From: Isoetes taiwanensis
Taxonomy: Eukaryota > Streptophyta > Lycopodiopsida > Isoetales > Isoetaceae
Length of the DNA stretch: 64,000 bases
Assembly: GCA_021234155.1 (NCBI GenBank)
Contig: JAJEKV010000005.1
Span: 4,652,952 to 4,716,951 of the forward strand
Reading direction: 5' to 3'
Positions 54,698 through 64,000 of the stretch are shown here, one piece after another. The translations under genes were made by a program, and so were the position numbers. The notes below the pieces were generated by a model. It saw only the letters and a list, made by a program, of their open reading frames with translations, was not told the origin of the DNA and did no database searches. The first letter of the stretch is position 1. Each line of letters opens with the position of its first letter.

Positions 54698-56215
54698 ATG
54701 AAGTGCTTTATTGTTTTATTTTGTGTCTTTTATAGCATGGACGTGTGTGCAAGTGGTCTGGACCCTAGCTTTGAGCTAAATGCAACTCAGGAAGCTTGTG
54801 GGTTTAACCTTTTACCCGCTGTTGCATCTGAATCTTTGGATGATGCCTTTGAAGATATTGACGGTCTGTTAAATAAATTTCAAGGCCCAGAGCTTGATAA
54901 CTTTGTTGCAGAAATCCTGAATGAGTCCTGGTTTCAAGAAGATCAAGCTGGTGATGATAAGGACGAGTTCTTTGCTTTGGACCCAAATCTGATCAAAGAA
55001 GCAGAAGGGGGAGGCAGGGATGGTTCTAAAGGGCTAACTAAATGGGCTAGAAGGAGATTTGATAGTTGGAGATCACGGTTTGGCTTTGATTGCAGGATAT
55101 CAATTGAAGAGATTCCTTCGGTTGAACTGGCTGACATGCTCATGAAGTTTATGCTGCAGATCAAGAAAAAGAACAAGGATGTTTATCCACCAGGAAGGTA
55201 CTGTAATTTGTTTAAGTTGTTTAATTTGTTAAGCTATTTAAGTCTTAGGGTCAGATTTCTGTTAGGGTAGTTTATCTCTTAGATTATCTCATAGATTTCT
55301 GTTAGGGTCAGATTTCTGTTAGGGTAGTTTATCTCATAGATTATTTGTTTTATTTGCAGTCTTAGTGTCTTGTATAGGACACTTGGCAGGATTTTAAGGA
55401 AAAAACAAGAGGTTAGAGTTGGTCAGACTGGTATTGAGGAGCGTCCATTCAATATCTTAAAGTCAGATGTCTTTAAAAAGAGTACATATGCCTTTGTAGT
55501 AGCTGTTAGAAGATCGAGGTTACTTGGAGTTAAGGGGAAGAAGAAGAAAGCATCTGTTATTCCTTTCAGTGTTGAGAATGACTTGCTTGGAGATGTTGAT
55601 CATCAAATTTACCATCCTAGGGGTTGCCAAAAACGTGTCTGTTATCTGTAGCAGGTTTGGGATCAGGGCAGTTAAGGAGATTTGGAATTTAAAGGTGTAT
55701 CAATTTTCCTTGGAGATTAGTGAGAGTGGCGAGTTTGTGAAATACGAGGAAGCGTGCAGCAAGAATTATAATCCTTCTGCTACGCGTTTTGAAGACCATC
55801 ATTTTAGGGATCCAGTATGGAGTTATGAAGAAGATTTCGTGTTCATCTACAAACAGTATGTGAGGCATTTACCTTCAAGGCAGTTTGGGGCTGAGGATAA
55901 GACGGAGGGCGCACTATTCTTGACTGCGATCGATAATGCGTGCAGTAATGTAAGTTGTTGTTTGATTTGTCTTTTTGTTTTTTTGGTTTAGATCTTTACT
56001 TATTAGATCTGTTGTAGGTTTGGTACCATAAGCAAAGAGTTGGCACAAATCAGGTTACGAAATGGCTTAAAGTGATGGGTCAGACTGTTAATGCCGACAT
56101 TTGCAACAAATCTGGACGCGTGACTTTGGTGACGCGATTGGCATTGGCTGGTGTGCCAGCTGAAGTGGGGATGCAGGTTACAGGTCATAACACGCTTGAC
56201 GGCTATCGCAAGTAA
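54698..56215 (+). CDS. Tyrosine recombinase, Crypton/DUF3504-like
   Basis: Three exons: 54698 (or 54737)-55197, 55360-55949 and 56018-56215, with GT...AG introns. Exon 1 has a DNA-binding-like segment (GLTKWARRRFDSWRSRF, then ADMLMKFMLQIKKKNKDVYP). Exon 2 has SLSVLYRTLGRILRKKQE, PFSVENDLLGD, the first catalytic arginine in FGIRAVKEIWNL, and YEEACSKNY. Exon 3 has WYHKQRVGTNQVTKWLKVMG, ICNKSGRVTLVTRL (K where H is usual, second R present) and VTGHNTLDGYRK (H and nucleophile Y). The order matches Crypton-derived proteins. The two halves of exon 2 are in different frames (shift between about 55600 and 55650), so it is damaged or mis-sequenced. The stop follows directly after YRK, but CAAGTAAGG could also be a donor to another exon. 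The first 13 residues look intronic. Confidence 0.75.
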
Positions 56216-56373
56216 GGTTTTCTCCCTTTTCATCATTTTTTTTTTATTATTGTTAGGTTATTTTTTTATCTTCATTGACTTTCTTTGTAATAAGCAGAGT
56301 TTCATTAAAGTTGGAATTCTGAAGACAAGTTGGAATAATTTTTATATAGTATACCTTGGAGGGTTATGTATAC

Positions 56374-56505
56374 CTCAATACTTATAGTATGGTTATGTGT
56401 ATTACATAAGGTTATGTATACATGTGTATACTAGTATATCTCAATACTTATAGTACGGTTATGTGTATTACAAAAGGTTATGTATACCTGTTGTATACTA
56501 ACACA
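56374..56505. repeat. 66-bp tandem duplication behind the recombinase
   Basis: CTCAATACTTATAGTAYGGTT starts at 56374 and 56440, followed in both by TATGTGTATTAC and GGTTATGTATAC. Possibly a 3' boundary of the element. Confidence 0.75.
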
Positions 56506-56555
56506 ACCAGATTACAATAAGATAACAAGTACTATTATTCTTCTTCTACTATTAC

Positions 56556-56760
56556 TCAATGATCGAATCTAGCGTATACTCCGCAGATCCTTTCGATCAT
56601 GAACATTTGATACTCCCTATTCCACGTGAGATGGATGATAACATCAACGGGATCGATAATGGCGAGGATTGAGAGCAAATAAGCAGGTGAGCCGCCTTCT
56701 TCAGATATCTCGCCGCGGCACCGCTTGAAGTCCTCATGATTCATCTTGCAAGTGATAGAA
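56556..56760 (-). CDS. Small ORF family, copy 2
   Basis: The core is DSITCKMNHEDFKRCRGEIS, then DVIIHLTWNREYQMF and MIERICGVYARFDH. It aligns with copy 1 (ETITCSM..D...C ... VVIHL.W ... I..IC). Upstream on the minus strand is GGTGGGTATAAATATACC (about 56828-56845), the same kind of TATA box as copy 1. The start is uncertain because the ATG nearest the box is in another frame. It is divergent from copy 3. Unknown function. Confidence 0.45.
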
Positions 56761-56819
56761 TCACGCTCAAGACCGAATACGCCATAGCTAGATCGGCGCC
56801 AATGTTGCTTTGCAGACTC

Positions 56820-57000
56820 GCAATTTGAGGTATATTTATACCCACCAAAATTATTGATGGTATATACCCACCAAAATTATTGATGGTATATACATAGAAA
56901 TTATTGGATCATATACATACTTGTATGGTACTCAGATAATGGCAATGAACACCAATAATTCACATCAATAATTTTACTTCACTATAAAAGCAGCTCCATC
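56820..57000. promoter_or_regulatory. Bidirectional promoter region between copies 2 and 3
   Basis: A tandem repeat ATACCCACCAAAATTATTGA (two copies, about 56833-56890) lies near TATA (minus) at 56828-56845. CACTATAAAAGCAGC (plus) lies at about 56980-56995. The latter and its surroundings (AATAATTCACATCAATAATT + TTACTTC) recur before copy 4 at about 57519-57560. Confidence 0.5.
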
Positions 57001-57001
57001 C

Positions 57002-57287
57002 GTGGTAGAGCTCATTCATCTCCCATGGCTTCCTTTGCCCCGATCGGCCCGTGAGAACATCCGATCCTTCGATTGCTACCTTAGCTATAATGATCCGTGT
57101 GAATGCTACGGAAATGGTATCAAACTTGATCCATGGTCGCAGTCCAAAGCGATGGTCCCGCGAAAGTGCTTGCAAGAAGCTCACTCGTGTTAAGGTCCAC
57201 CTTTATTGGCTTCCCCCGATCGAGATCTATGAGCTGAATAGCATCACGCGTGCTTTGATGTTGATGATGAGTGAATCAGATCGCTAA
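57002..57287 (+). pseudogene. Small ORF family, copy 3
   Basis: Two overlapping frames rebuild the family: RSFDCYLSYNDPCECYGNGI and KLDPWSQSKAMVP to 57193, then in the next frame VKVHLYWLPPIEIYELNSIT to 57287. It is closest to copy 1 (NGIKLDP against RGIRLDP; YELNSI against YEINSI). A frameshift near 57180 breaks it and the nearest ATG (57025) is not in frame with the core. Orientation is toward the transposase of copy 2, as in copy 1. Confidence 0.45.
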
Positions 57288-57574
57288 GGATATAATAATG
57301 ACATGAGTACATATGAACATGAGTGAATCATCGATGATATGTATACCTGTTAAGGATATAATAATATAAGCACTTATGATTTGTGTATCTCTCAAGGATA
57401 TATATAATATAAGCATAGTGAATATTAGTTGATGTATAGAATCTCGAGTACATGATAGAATCATACCATTTAGCAGTACATGATACTTGTATACGCCAAT
57501 GATGGCGCTTCCCACCCCAATAATTCACATCAAAAATTTACTTCACTATATAAAACAGCCTTCATTCGGGGCCG

Positions 57575-57830
57575 GAGGTCACTCATCTCCCATGGATTAT
57601 TTGCCTTCTTCTCGCTTCATTACATCGAGGCGATCAAGTGCTCAATGAGCCACTCGATCTTGTTGGTTGCCTAGACAGCATCTTCTTCTTTGATCCCTAC
57701 CCGCGAAGAAAAGCTTTGGGCGCAAATGATTCATTGCCTCGCCAATTGTTATGATCCATCTGATATGGCTTCCGAAAGATGAGCTATGAGATATCGGGGA
57801 TCACTACTACGCATCCCGAAGATGATTGAA
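57575..57830 (+). pseudogene. Small ORF family, copy 4 (very decayed)
   Basis: Identified mainly by its promoter, a duplicate of that of copy 3 (CACTATATAAAACAGCC, then CTCATCTCCCATGG). The frame then gives IKCSMSHSILLV, a stop and, shifted, SYEISGIT, which weakly match the core. It may be only a duplicated promoter with little coding left. Confidence 0.3.
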
Positions 57831-57971
57831 TCACCTGCTCAACATATAAGCACTTCGACCATCTTATCTATGAATCATGTATGCATTTATATATTAAAGA
57901 TGTAAGCAGCTATATATGATCACAAATATAGTAATGTACAAGATCTTATGTATTAAGATGAAAGATATGTA

Positions 57972-60900
57972 TTACAAGTACAAGATCTCATGTATTAAGA
58001 TGAACAATGTGCTATGTCTTTCCACATGTCTACAATATATTTCGAATTTGACTGCTTTTCTACTCTTGCCATTGGCATCCCAAGCATAATGAATGGCATC
58101 TAAATTTTCGCACCTTGAAGGATCGGAAGGATTAGGCCGCCAACGCTTAGTCAAGCAGCCTTTGTAGTCCCCTCAAAGAGGCTTCCACCACGATACAAAA
58201 AATATGGCCAAAAATATGTAGATTCGGATCAAGAACAAAGATTCTCCTCCGGGTGATATCCTAACCAAGTGGCGCTTATCATCTCCGTGTCCTGACTAGA
58301 ACAAACATACCCTTTGTCACATGTACGTGAGGATCAAACTCTTCAAGAGGCAACACCGGACGCACCATCCGACGGCCACAATAAGATGGTAAAGGTCGTG
58401 GTGACCAAGGCGATACGCCGACCTCTCGAACAAATGCCGCTTTGTTCTAGAGGAGCTTGTCTTGTTTGTGGCCAAAATGCATCATTTTGAGGACGCCCCG
58501 AGCAACATCCTCCAAAGAGATAAGAAGTCGGGCTCCAATACTCAACACTTGCCGTATTGCCTTGCAAACAAGCTACTTTCTTGATTCTTACATATGTCCT
58601 TCCATAGGGAGATGTATTTGTTGATGCTATCCTTCAACCCCGGAAGATCCTTCAATGTTGGTCTAGGAGGAATATTTTGTGGCACACCACTTGGTAGCAT
58701 TGGCTGACCATGTTCATCCTCTTTCCACATTCTAACTCCCGGAGAATCTCACCGAAGCCACTCTTTATGTGTAGGACGATTTTGTATTGCATAACAGCCA
58801 ATCTCCGCCATCTTAAATTTGAAGAGCAATGGTTCAAGATGCCCTACCAAAGCGCTGGCCTTATCGTGGATGAATCCTTTCACAAAAAGCCTTCCAATTT
58901 GGAACTTCATCAATAAAGTATGGAATTGGAGATTTTGCATTGCACTTGCTTTGAACAAGTAAAGTAGCTCGTAGTGTCAAAGCATCCATGAACTCATCAA
59001 GGTTGAAAAATTTCCAAATAAAGCATCAATATCATCATGGGTGTGGCCGGGTCATCATCATAAAGCCCACTTGGATCTCATCAAAGACCTTAAGCCAAGT
59101 CAAATAAGATAAGTATGAGAAGACATACCTATTTTTGTTTTTGCCCCGATGCATTATCAAGTTGCAAATAGAGATTTCGGGAGAGGGTTGAACACCTCGG
59201 ATTCGCTTGTAGTTGAAGCATTTGGCAATACTTCCGCCATAGAAGCAAGTTTGTTCTTCAAAGGATTGGTATCCTTGATCGCTTGCATCCATTTGCAATT
59301 CCAGGCTTACTTCCACATAAGTCACCTATCTTGTCCTCTTGTACCAATTCCAAGTTATGCAATATCCTAGAAAGTGAACCAATGTGGAAGTTCAATCATC
59401 TTTCCATAAATCAAGTGAGAAATGACCATAGGCACGCACCACCATGCCCATGAGTCGAGCTCTCACAAACCGCTTTCAAGCTTTATCACCTCTCCATACA
59501 AATTTTGCTAGATGATGACTTCTAGGCACTAAAGTCTTAACCTCGATCCATCTTATCATGTATTATACATAGATGATTTTCTCGAGACCGCTAGACAATG
59601 CTCTCCAATGCCAATATTGACTGCAAGAACGTTGCTCTAGCATATGAGCCCAACGTTGAATTGCAAGATTTCGCTCTCTTGTATCTTTTGTTTTTCCAAA
59701 TTTTGCTTAATCACCACGGCCAGATGTTGTTGCATTTAGAGAAGGTCAGATTTTTTGCAATGCTAACATCCGAAATTCCCTTTTCCATATACTATAAAAG
59801 GAGTTCAAGGCTACAGCTTGTTCCTCGTAGCTCTTCAACGACCGCACCAACTTCTTTATGTATAAGCTTTTATTAAGAATGGAAGGAAGCTTATGACGCT
59901 TTCTCTTACATCATCTCTACCTCTTTTGCTCCTATGGGGAATACTTTCAAAGATTCTCCCCGAATGAATGGCTCTAGCACACATTCGGTGGCCAGTGTAG
60001 TGGATCTAGGCTTCTTAGAGCCAAGATACCATGTTCACCTACCTTTGCACCTCGCTTCAAATCATTTCTCCAATTGTAAAATGTTGACTGACCGATACCT
60101 AAAAGCCATGCGCCACCCAAATGACATTGCAATTCCATCCCCTTGAGCACTACCCCGCCCCCTCTCCTTCTCCCCTGTAAGTCACACTCAAAGACGTCAA
60201 AAAAAAAAGGTAACCCTTGCATTGTATGGTTGGGATAAAAATTCTTTTCTTAATTCACGTGATTTGATGCTTGGTAAGTTTCTTGTTGCAAGTATTTTTA
60301 AATGAAGACTTGACTTCATGAACTTATTGATTGAAGTTGTGGAGCATAGCCTTTCCTCTTTGCTTTTCCCCTTGGGCTCTTTGGAATCCTATGTGTGTAA
60401 GTATACTTCCTCTTTCGCTTTGAATTGAGCCCTGAATGTTGTCCTCAAATGATTCTAGCTCTATATCCTCATTTTCTTTAGCTTCTCGAGCTTGCGGATG
60501 TTGTGAGACATCCCTTCCATCCAAAGAAAGATCACATCGCTATTTTCCCCAATCAACAAGTGCATTCTCACTTGGCCTTTTCTCACAAGCATGACATCTC
60601 GTATCCTCTTTCATTAGTCCTCGAAGCTTTTTCCAACACAAAGGCCAACCTTTGTGTCTCCTAAGAATTCATCATCAACAAAGATCCCGAGGATCATCAA
60701 TAGAATTATAGCTTCTGCATATATTTAGTTCTAGTACAAGAATGGAGAATGTGGCACGCATTTTCAAGAGTTCTCGTTTGAGTAACTAGGGTGGTGGCTC
60801 ATCATCATCCGATGGTATTCTCGCGGCAAAACCGAGTAGCTAAATCCACCGATGGATCAATCTCTTCATCCGTGATCCGACATCGCCTCCACGCATTCTA

Positions 60901-61500
60901 TGTATGAGTTGTATGAGGTAGGTGTCCCCATGTCCGATCTTGGTGTCTCATCATGGGCTGCATCAATGCCATGAAAACGATATCGCTTTGAGGCCATTCG
61001 ATGAATGTGCCCACCGCACATTATTATCGCACCCGCATTATGCAATCTTAAGCACCGAAGTTGGCACCACGACCTCGGAACTTGCACAACCACGCTCGTG
61101 CATCCACATCCTTCCCATGGATGCTACTTATTCACCAATGACCTCGCCAACAACAACATTGTCATCATTGATAGTTCACCAAGTTCTCCGCGGTTGCTCA
61201 TTGGTCGAGATGAAGGAGAACTGGGTGATGACGATGTAGAGGAACTACTAGGCGTGTGGGGGTTTCCGCCTCGGATGATGATACGCGTGAAGCATCCGAC
61301 GATTCTCACGCCACGCCTAGGCCATTCGATAAATGTGCCTACGGCTTCGCAGAACGCTATCCGCGACCGCACATGGAATGGGAGGCACATGGGATGGAAT
61401 TATGGCTTCAAGAACCTCCACGACGTTCTCTTAAAGTAGTCAATGCTCTTTCCATGTAGGTGCCCTCTATGCGCCCATGCCCCCTAGCAACAACCACGCC
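57972..61500 (-). pseudogene. Transposase gene, copy 2 (same family as 16.1-19.1 kb)
   Basis: Read on the minus strand it is colinear with copy 1. VGTFIEWP appears at about 61.33 and again near 61.02 kb, a CxxC segment TRCHACEKRPSENALVDW near 60.57 kb, and STFYNWRNDLKRGAKVGEHG at about 60.1-60.04 kb. LDNASGQNKNRY (about 59.15 kb) precedes a shifted TRPHPxxY segment equal to GHTHDDI. Then come PTHKEWLR, MWKEDEHGQPMLPSGVP, LKDLPGLKDSINKY and KRWRPNPSDPSRC, ending at 57972. The VGTFIEWP duplication suggests a local rearrangement. Frames are heavily interrupted. The small ORFs lie beyond its 3' end, as with copy 1. Confidence 0.6.
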
Positions 61501-61605
61501 CCCACAGAGGAAGTTCTCGCAAGGTCCTTTTCCCCGCAAGCATGCAATGACACACACATTGTTAGAAACCCCGCGAAATGGGCATAAAATATTCATTAAA
61601 ATAGA

Positions 61606-61767
61606 CAAATGGCGCTGGGTAAGATTTGTTCAAATAGCGCAGCCGCGCTTATTTGCCACAAAATAATAGCAGCCAGCATTTATTTGAGTAAATAGCGCCG
61701 ATGCGCTTATTTAGAGACAAATGGCGCTACCAAGCTTATTTGATCTAATGGCGCTTCCGCCATTTGG
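61606..61767. repeat. Array of CAAATRGCGC dyads, transposase side of copy 2
   Basis: Five dyads: 61606-61628, 61631-61655 (CAAATAGCGC...GCGCTTATTTG form), 61690-61713, 61719-61742 and 61746-61767. The half-site CAAATRGCGC recurs inverted. It lies in a presumed intron: a donor CCAAG|GTTAGTGG (minus) is at about 62060 and the transposase coding begins near 61.5 kb. Confidence 0.7.
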
Positions 61768-62059
61768 CTTTCTTAGGAACAAAACAGAAAACTTAGGACA
61801 GCAGCCAGACACAGCACATATTACTACAAATACTACATATAACTACAGTGATACAAATGACATCAAGATTACAGATTACACATTAGTAGAGATTACTACA
61901 GCACTCACAAGATTATTACGATTGTTACAGACATCGCACACTACGATTATTTCCCCGATTGTTACAAAGTTACTACGATTACTACTGTGGTAGAAACATT
62001 ATTCAAGACTTATAGGAGAAATTGCCGACAAGAAAACTAAAACAGTAATGGGGCCACTA

Positions 62060-62640
62060 ACCTTGGGATCATTGTAGATCGAGAATCCGCCATTGAAAGA
62101 AGGGAAGAGCCTTTGAATCAAGTAGGCTACCGCTAACCAAGTGAAGCGCTCGCTAAGAAATGAGGAAGCCAAGCTAATCAAGTGAAGCTCCGCTATCAAA
62201 TGAAGAAGCGCCGCTATGAAATGAAGAAGCGCCGCAACCAACTAAAGCGCCAAACCGGCGTAGCTCAAAGAAGCGCCATGAATCCAAGGTTTGCGCGTTT
62301 AATAGACGTCCGACTTGGCGCCAAGTCCTCTAAAGCGCAAGTACCCCGGATGTTGAAGCGAGGATTCGGAAGCGTAAAAATCGCAAATCCGCTAACACGA
62401 CGACATATACGCTACCATATCGTACCGCATTCTGCATTTTATAAATCCTTTGAGACAGTGGACCGCACAATATATCTGCGAAAAGTGGCTGAATTCAAAT
62501 TTTAAAATTGTATGGACGGGCTGGGAATTCAAATTTTAGAATTCAATTGGCATGGGACGGGGAAATTCAAATTCAAAATTTAAAATTTAAGTGACGGACG
62601 GTGGAAGGGCCGGTCAAGGGGCAGTGACGGTCAAGCTGCC
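62060..62640. promoter_or_regulatory. Divergent promoter/leader region of copy 2
   Basis: Contains repeats of AAGCGCCGC with ATGAAATGAAGAAG (62185-62245), GGCATGGGACGGG (62549-62561) and a TGACGGTCA dyad (about 62624). GGCATGGGACGGG and the TGACxGTCA dyad also occur in the divergent region of copy 1 (about 10.20 and 10.26 kb). AATTCAAATTTTA is repeated. Confidence 0.4.
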
Positions 62641-62647
62641 AAATCCG

Positions 62648-63450
62648 CGCAGCGCCATTTATTTCGACGGTTTTATTTTCTCTCATTTCATTTCTTTTCA
62701 TTTCATTTCATCCGACTATCGGCGCCTTTTCCGCGCCAAATGGCTTTCCCTTCTCTCTCTAGCGCTTTCTCTCTCTAAGCGCCGAGTAGCGCTGTTGATC
62801 CCGGAGCTCGAGGGAAAAAAAAGGTGGAGTAGAATTAAATTTCTACCCCCGCATGCGTTACCAGACCGGTCCCATATCTGATGGCCCCGCTCGTGCGTTG
62901 GTGCATCGCTTTTTAAGTCGGCTTTTGTCATAGGTATTGGAAATAAGCCAATCGGCCGTGACTGTTTCATGTAGCCAGTGTCTAGGATAGCTAGTTTAAG
63001 TGGTTCGGCTCGAAGAAATAGCGCCCGCCGCTTCATGTAGCCGGTGTCTAGGATAGAGTTTTGGTGGTTCCGTTTTGGGCTCGCGTTAGTTTTGTAGTTT
63101 GTTTAGATCCGATGTAGTGTAATGTAAATGCGCCAAGCCGCTTTCCATTTCCATGCATGTAGCCCCGTTTTTTCATTTCCCCGATCGCCTCTCCCGGGCT
63201 TGCCAGCAATCTGAAAGTACGAGGGCCTTATTATCGACTTCTCGCGAGAATGCCTGGGCCTTCGCTGGCGAGAATAGGGGTGTACACTCTGGATTGCTGG
63301 TTTCCGGGCTCGAGGGATACCCGCCCGCCCGAGAAATGAAGCAGCCGCATTTGCCATTTGCATGGCGGCGGCTCCCATTTGTATCGAAAATGGTTGCCGC
63401 TGCCATTTCCATGCAAATGGCGCCCATTGCCCATTTCCATGCAAATGGCA
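62648..63450. repeat. CAAATGGC-core dyads on the far side of copy 2
   Basis: GCGCAGCGCCATTTATTT (62648-62665) and GCGCCAAATGGC (62734-62744) precede a cluster at 63352-63368, 63401-63422 (GCCATTTCCATGCAAATGGC) and 63430-63450. The CAAATGGC core equals that of the array at 61.6 kb. The plus-strand unit they would belong to runs out of the window. Confidence 0.6.
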
Positions 63451-63459
63451 TAGTGGGTT

Positions 63460-64000
63460 GGGTTTGGGTTTCATGATTTGATTGTTGATTTGTTGTTTTC
63501 TTGTCGCGTACCGTTGTCCAAGGCCCAAAACGTAATGACCGGAGAAGACCGTGGTCATGGCCGGAAGGCCATGGTGCATGGAAATTGTCGGGGGCAATTC
63601 CCTTGAGGAAGGGGTCAATTCCCACAAAGGGGGACAAGAGGAGAGAACTTTGCCTCCTCACAAAGTCAAGAAGTGGTGAGCAAGACGCTGTGATGCGGCT
63701 TGGCATCATTGTCAACATGCGGGGAGGTGAAAAGCAGGAAGATTAGACTTCCTTGGTTGCACGCTGGAGGATCCCGTGAATGTCGAAGATTGACCATACT
63801 TTGCATGGATCCTGGCGGTTTTACGATCCACGATGATGGAATCCAAAGATCAAGGACCGCATACCGCCAAAAGAAAAGGTCGCCGCTGCCTTCATACCTA
63901 AAAACAGAGAGGCAAATGGTATTAATGGCACGGCCGAGCTACTTAGAGGATTTGGCATTCTACGCTCACCTATGGACGGATCAAAGAACTCAGGTCACAT
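63460..64000. other. Window edge; no identified gene
   Basis: GC-richer DNA with short ORFs only. ATGATGGAATCCAAAGATCA at about 63831 opens a short frame with an unproven start. By comparison with copy 1, a ParB-methyltransferase gene would be expected further right. Confidence 0.3.

Noticed and set aside
54698-54736. Signal peptide on the recombinase (MKCFIVLFCVFYS)
   Set aside because: A DNA recombinase would not be secreted, and the stretch looks like a pyrimidine-rich intron end (TTTTATAG) before ATG 54737.
59149-60146. Plus-strand ORFs at 59.1-60.1 kb
   Set aside because: They are antisense shadows of the minus-strand transposase copy 2, which has recognisable motifs.

Overview
The window looks like transposon-dominated nuclear DNA of a land plant. 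The reasons are spliceosomal introns (GT...AG), plant-type Ty1/copia and Ty3/gypsy elements, LINEs, hAT elements, and one fragment resembling a plant ARM-repeat (BLE2-like) protein. The transposase and LINE types suggest a seed-free plant (fern, lycophyte or bryophyte), but this is inference and I cannot name the species. I found no intact host gene, rRNA or tRNA. Almost every coding region is broken.

Layout. 1-4.3 kb: LINE remains. 5.2-9.95 kb (minus): a broken multi-exon gene joining a ParB/sulfiredoxin-like domain to a DNA adenine-type methyltransferase. From 10.3 kb (plus), divergent from it: a transposase gene whose first exon is at 11.1 kb and whose remainder is at 16.1-19.06 kb. A gypsy retrotransposon (11.22-16.14 kb), itself carrying an 805-bp hAT-type MITE, splits it. 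A small ORF convergent to the transposase follows at 19.2-19.6 kb. 20.3-22 kb: unidentified low-complexity coding DNA. 22.5-24.5 kb: an LTR element with gag only. 26.9-30.5 kb: a complete hAT element inserted in one arm of a palindromic MITE. 30.6-31.0 kb: the BLE2-like fragment. 32.8-34.3 kb: LINE pieces. 36.1-39.6 kb: an LTR-retrotransposon gag/protease region with a second 805-bp MITE. 39.6-47.2 kb: a Ty1/copia element with LTRs, carrying a LINE with an inverted 5' part and a 273-bp MITE. 47.6-48.9 kb: an unidentified intron-containing gene. 50-52 kb: microsatellite and LINE ends. 53.4-56.2 kb: a tyrosine-recombinase (Crypton-like) gene behind nested inverted repeats. 56.5-57.8 kb: several copies of the small ORF. 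58-61.5 kb (minus): a second copy of the transposase gene. 61.6-63.5 kb: its divergent promoter region and dyad arrays.

How it may work together. The most interesting reading is a large mobile-element family with a divergent promoter, a transposase arm and (in copy 1) a ParB-methyltransferase arm, plus a small convergent ORF behind the transposase in both copies. Copy 1 carries dyads of the GATCGCGGCCGCGATC type on both arms. Copy 2 carries a different core (CAAATGGCGC) on both arms. The proteins and repeats are visible in the sequence; their joint function is inference.
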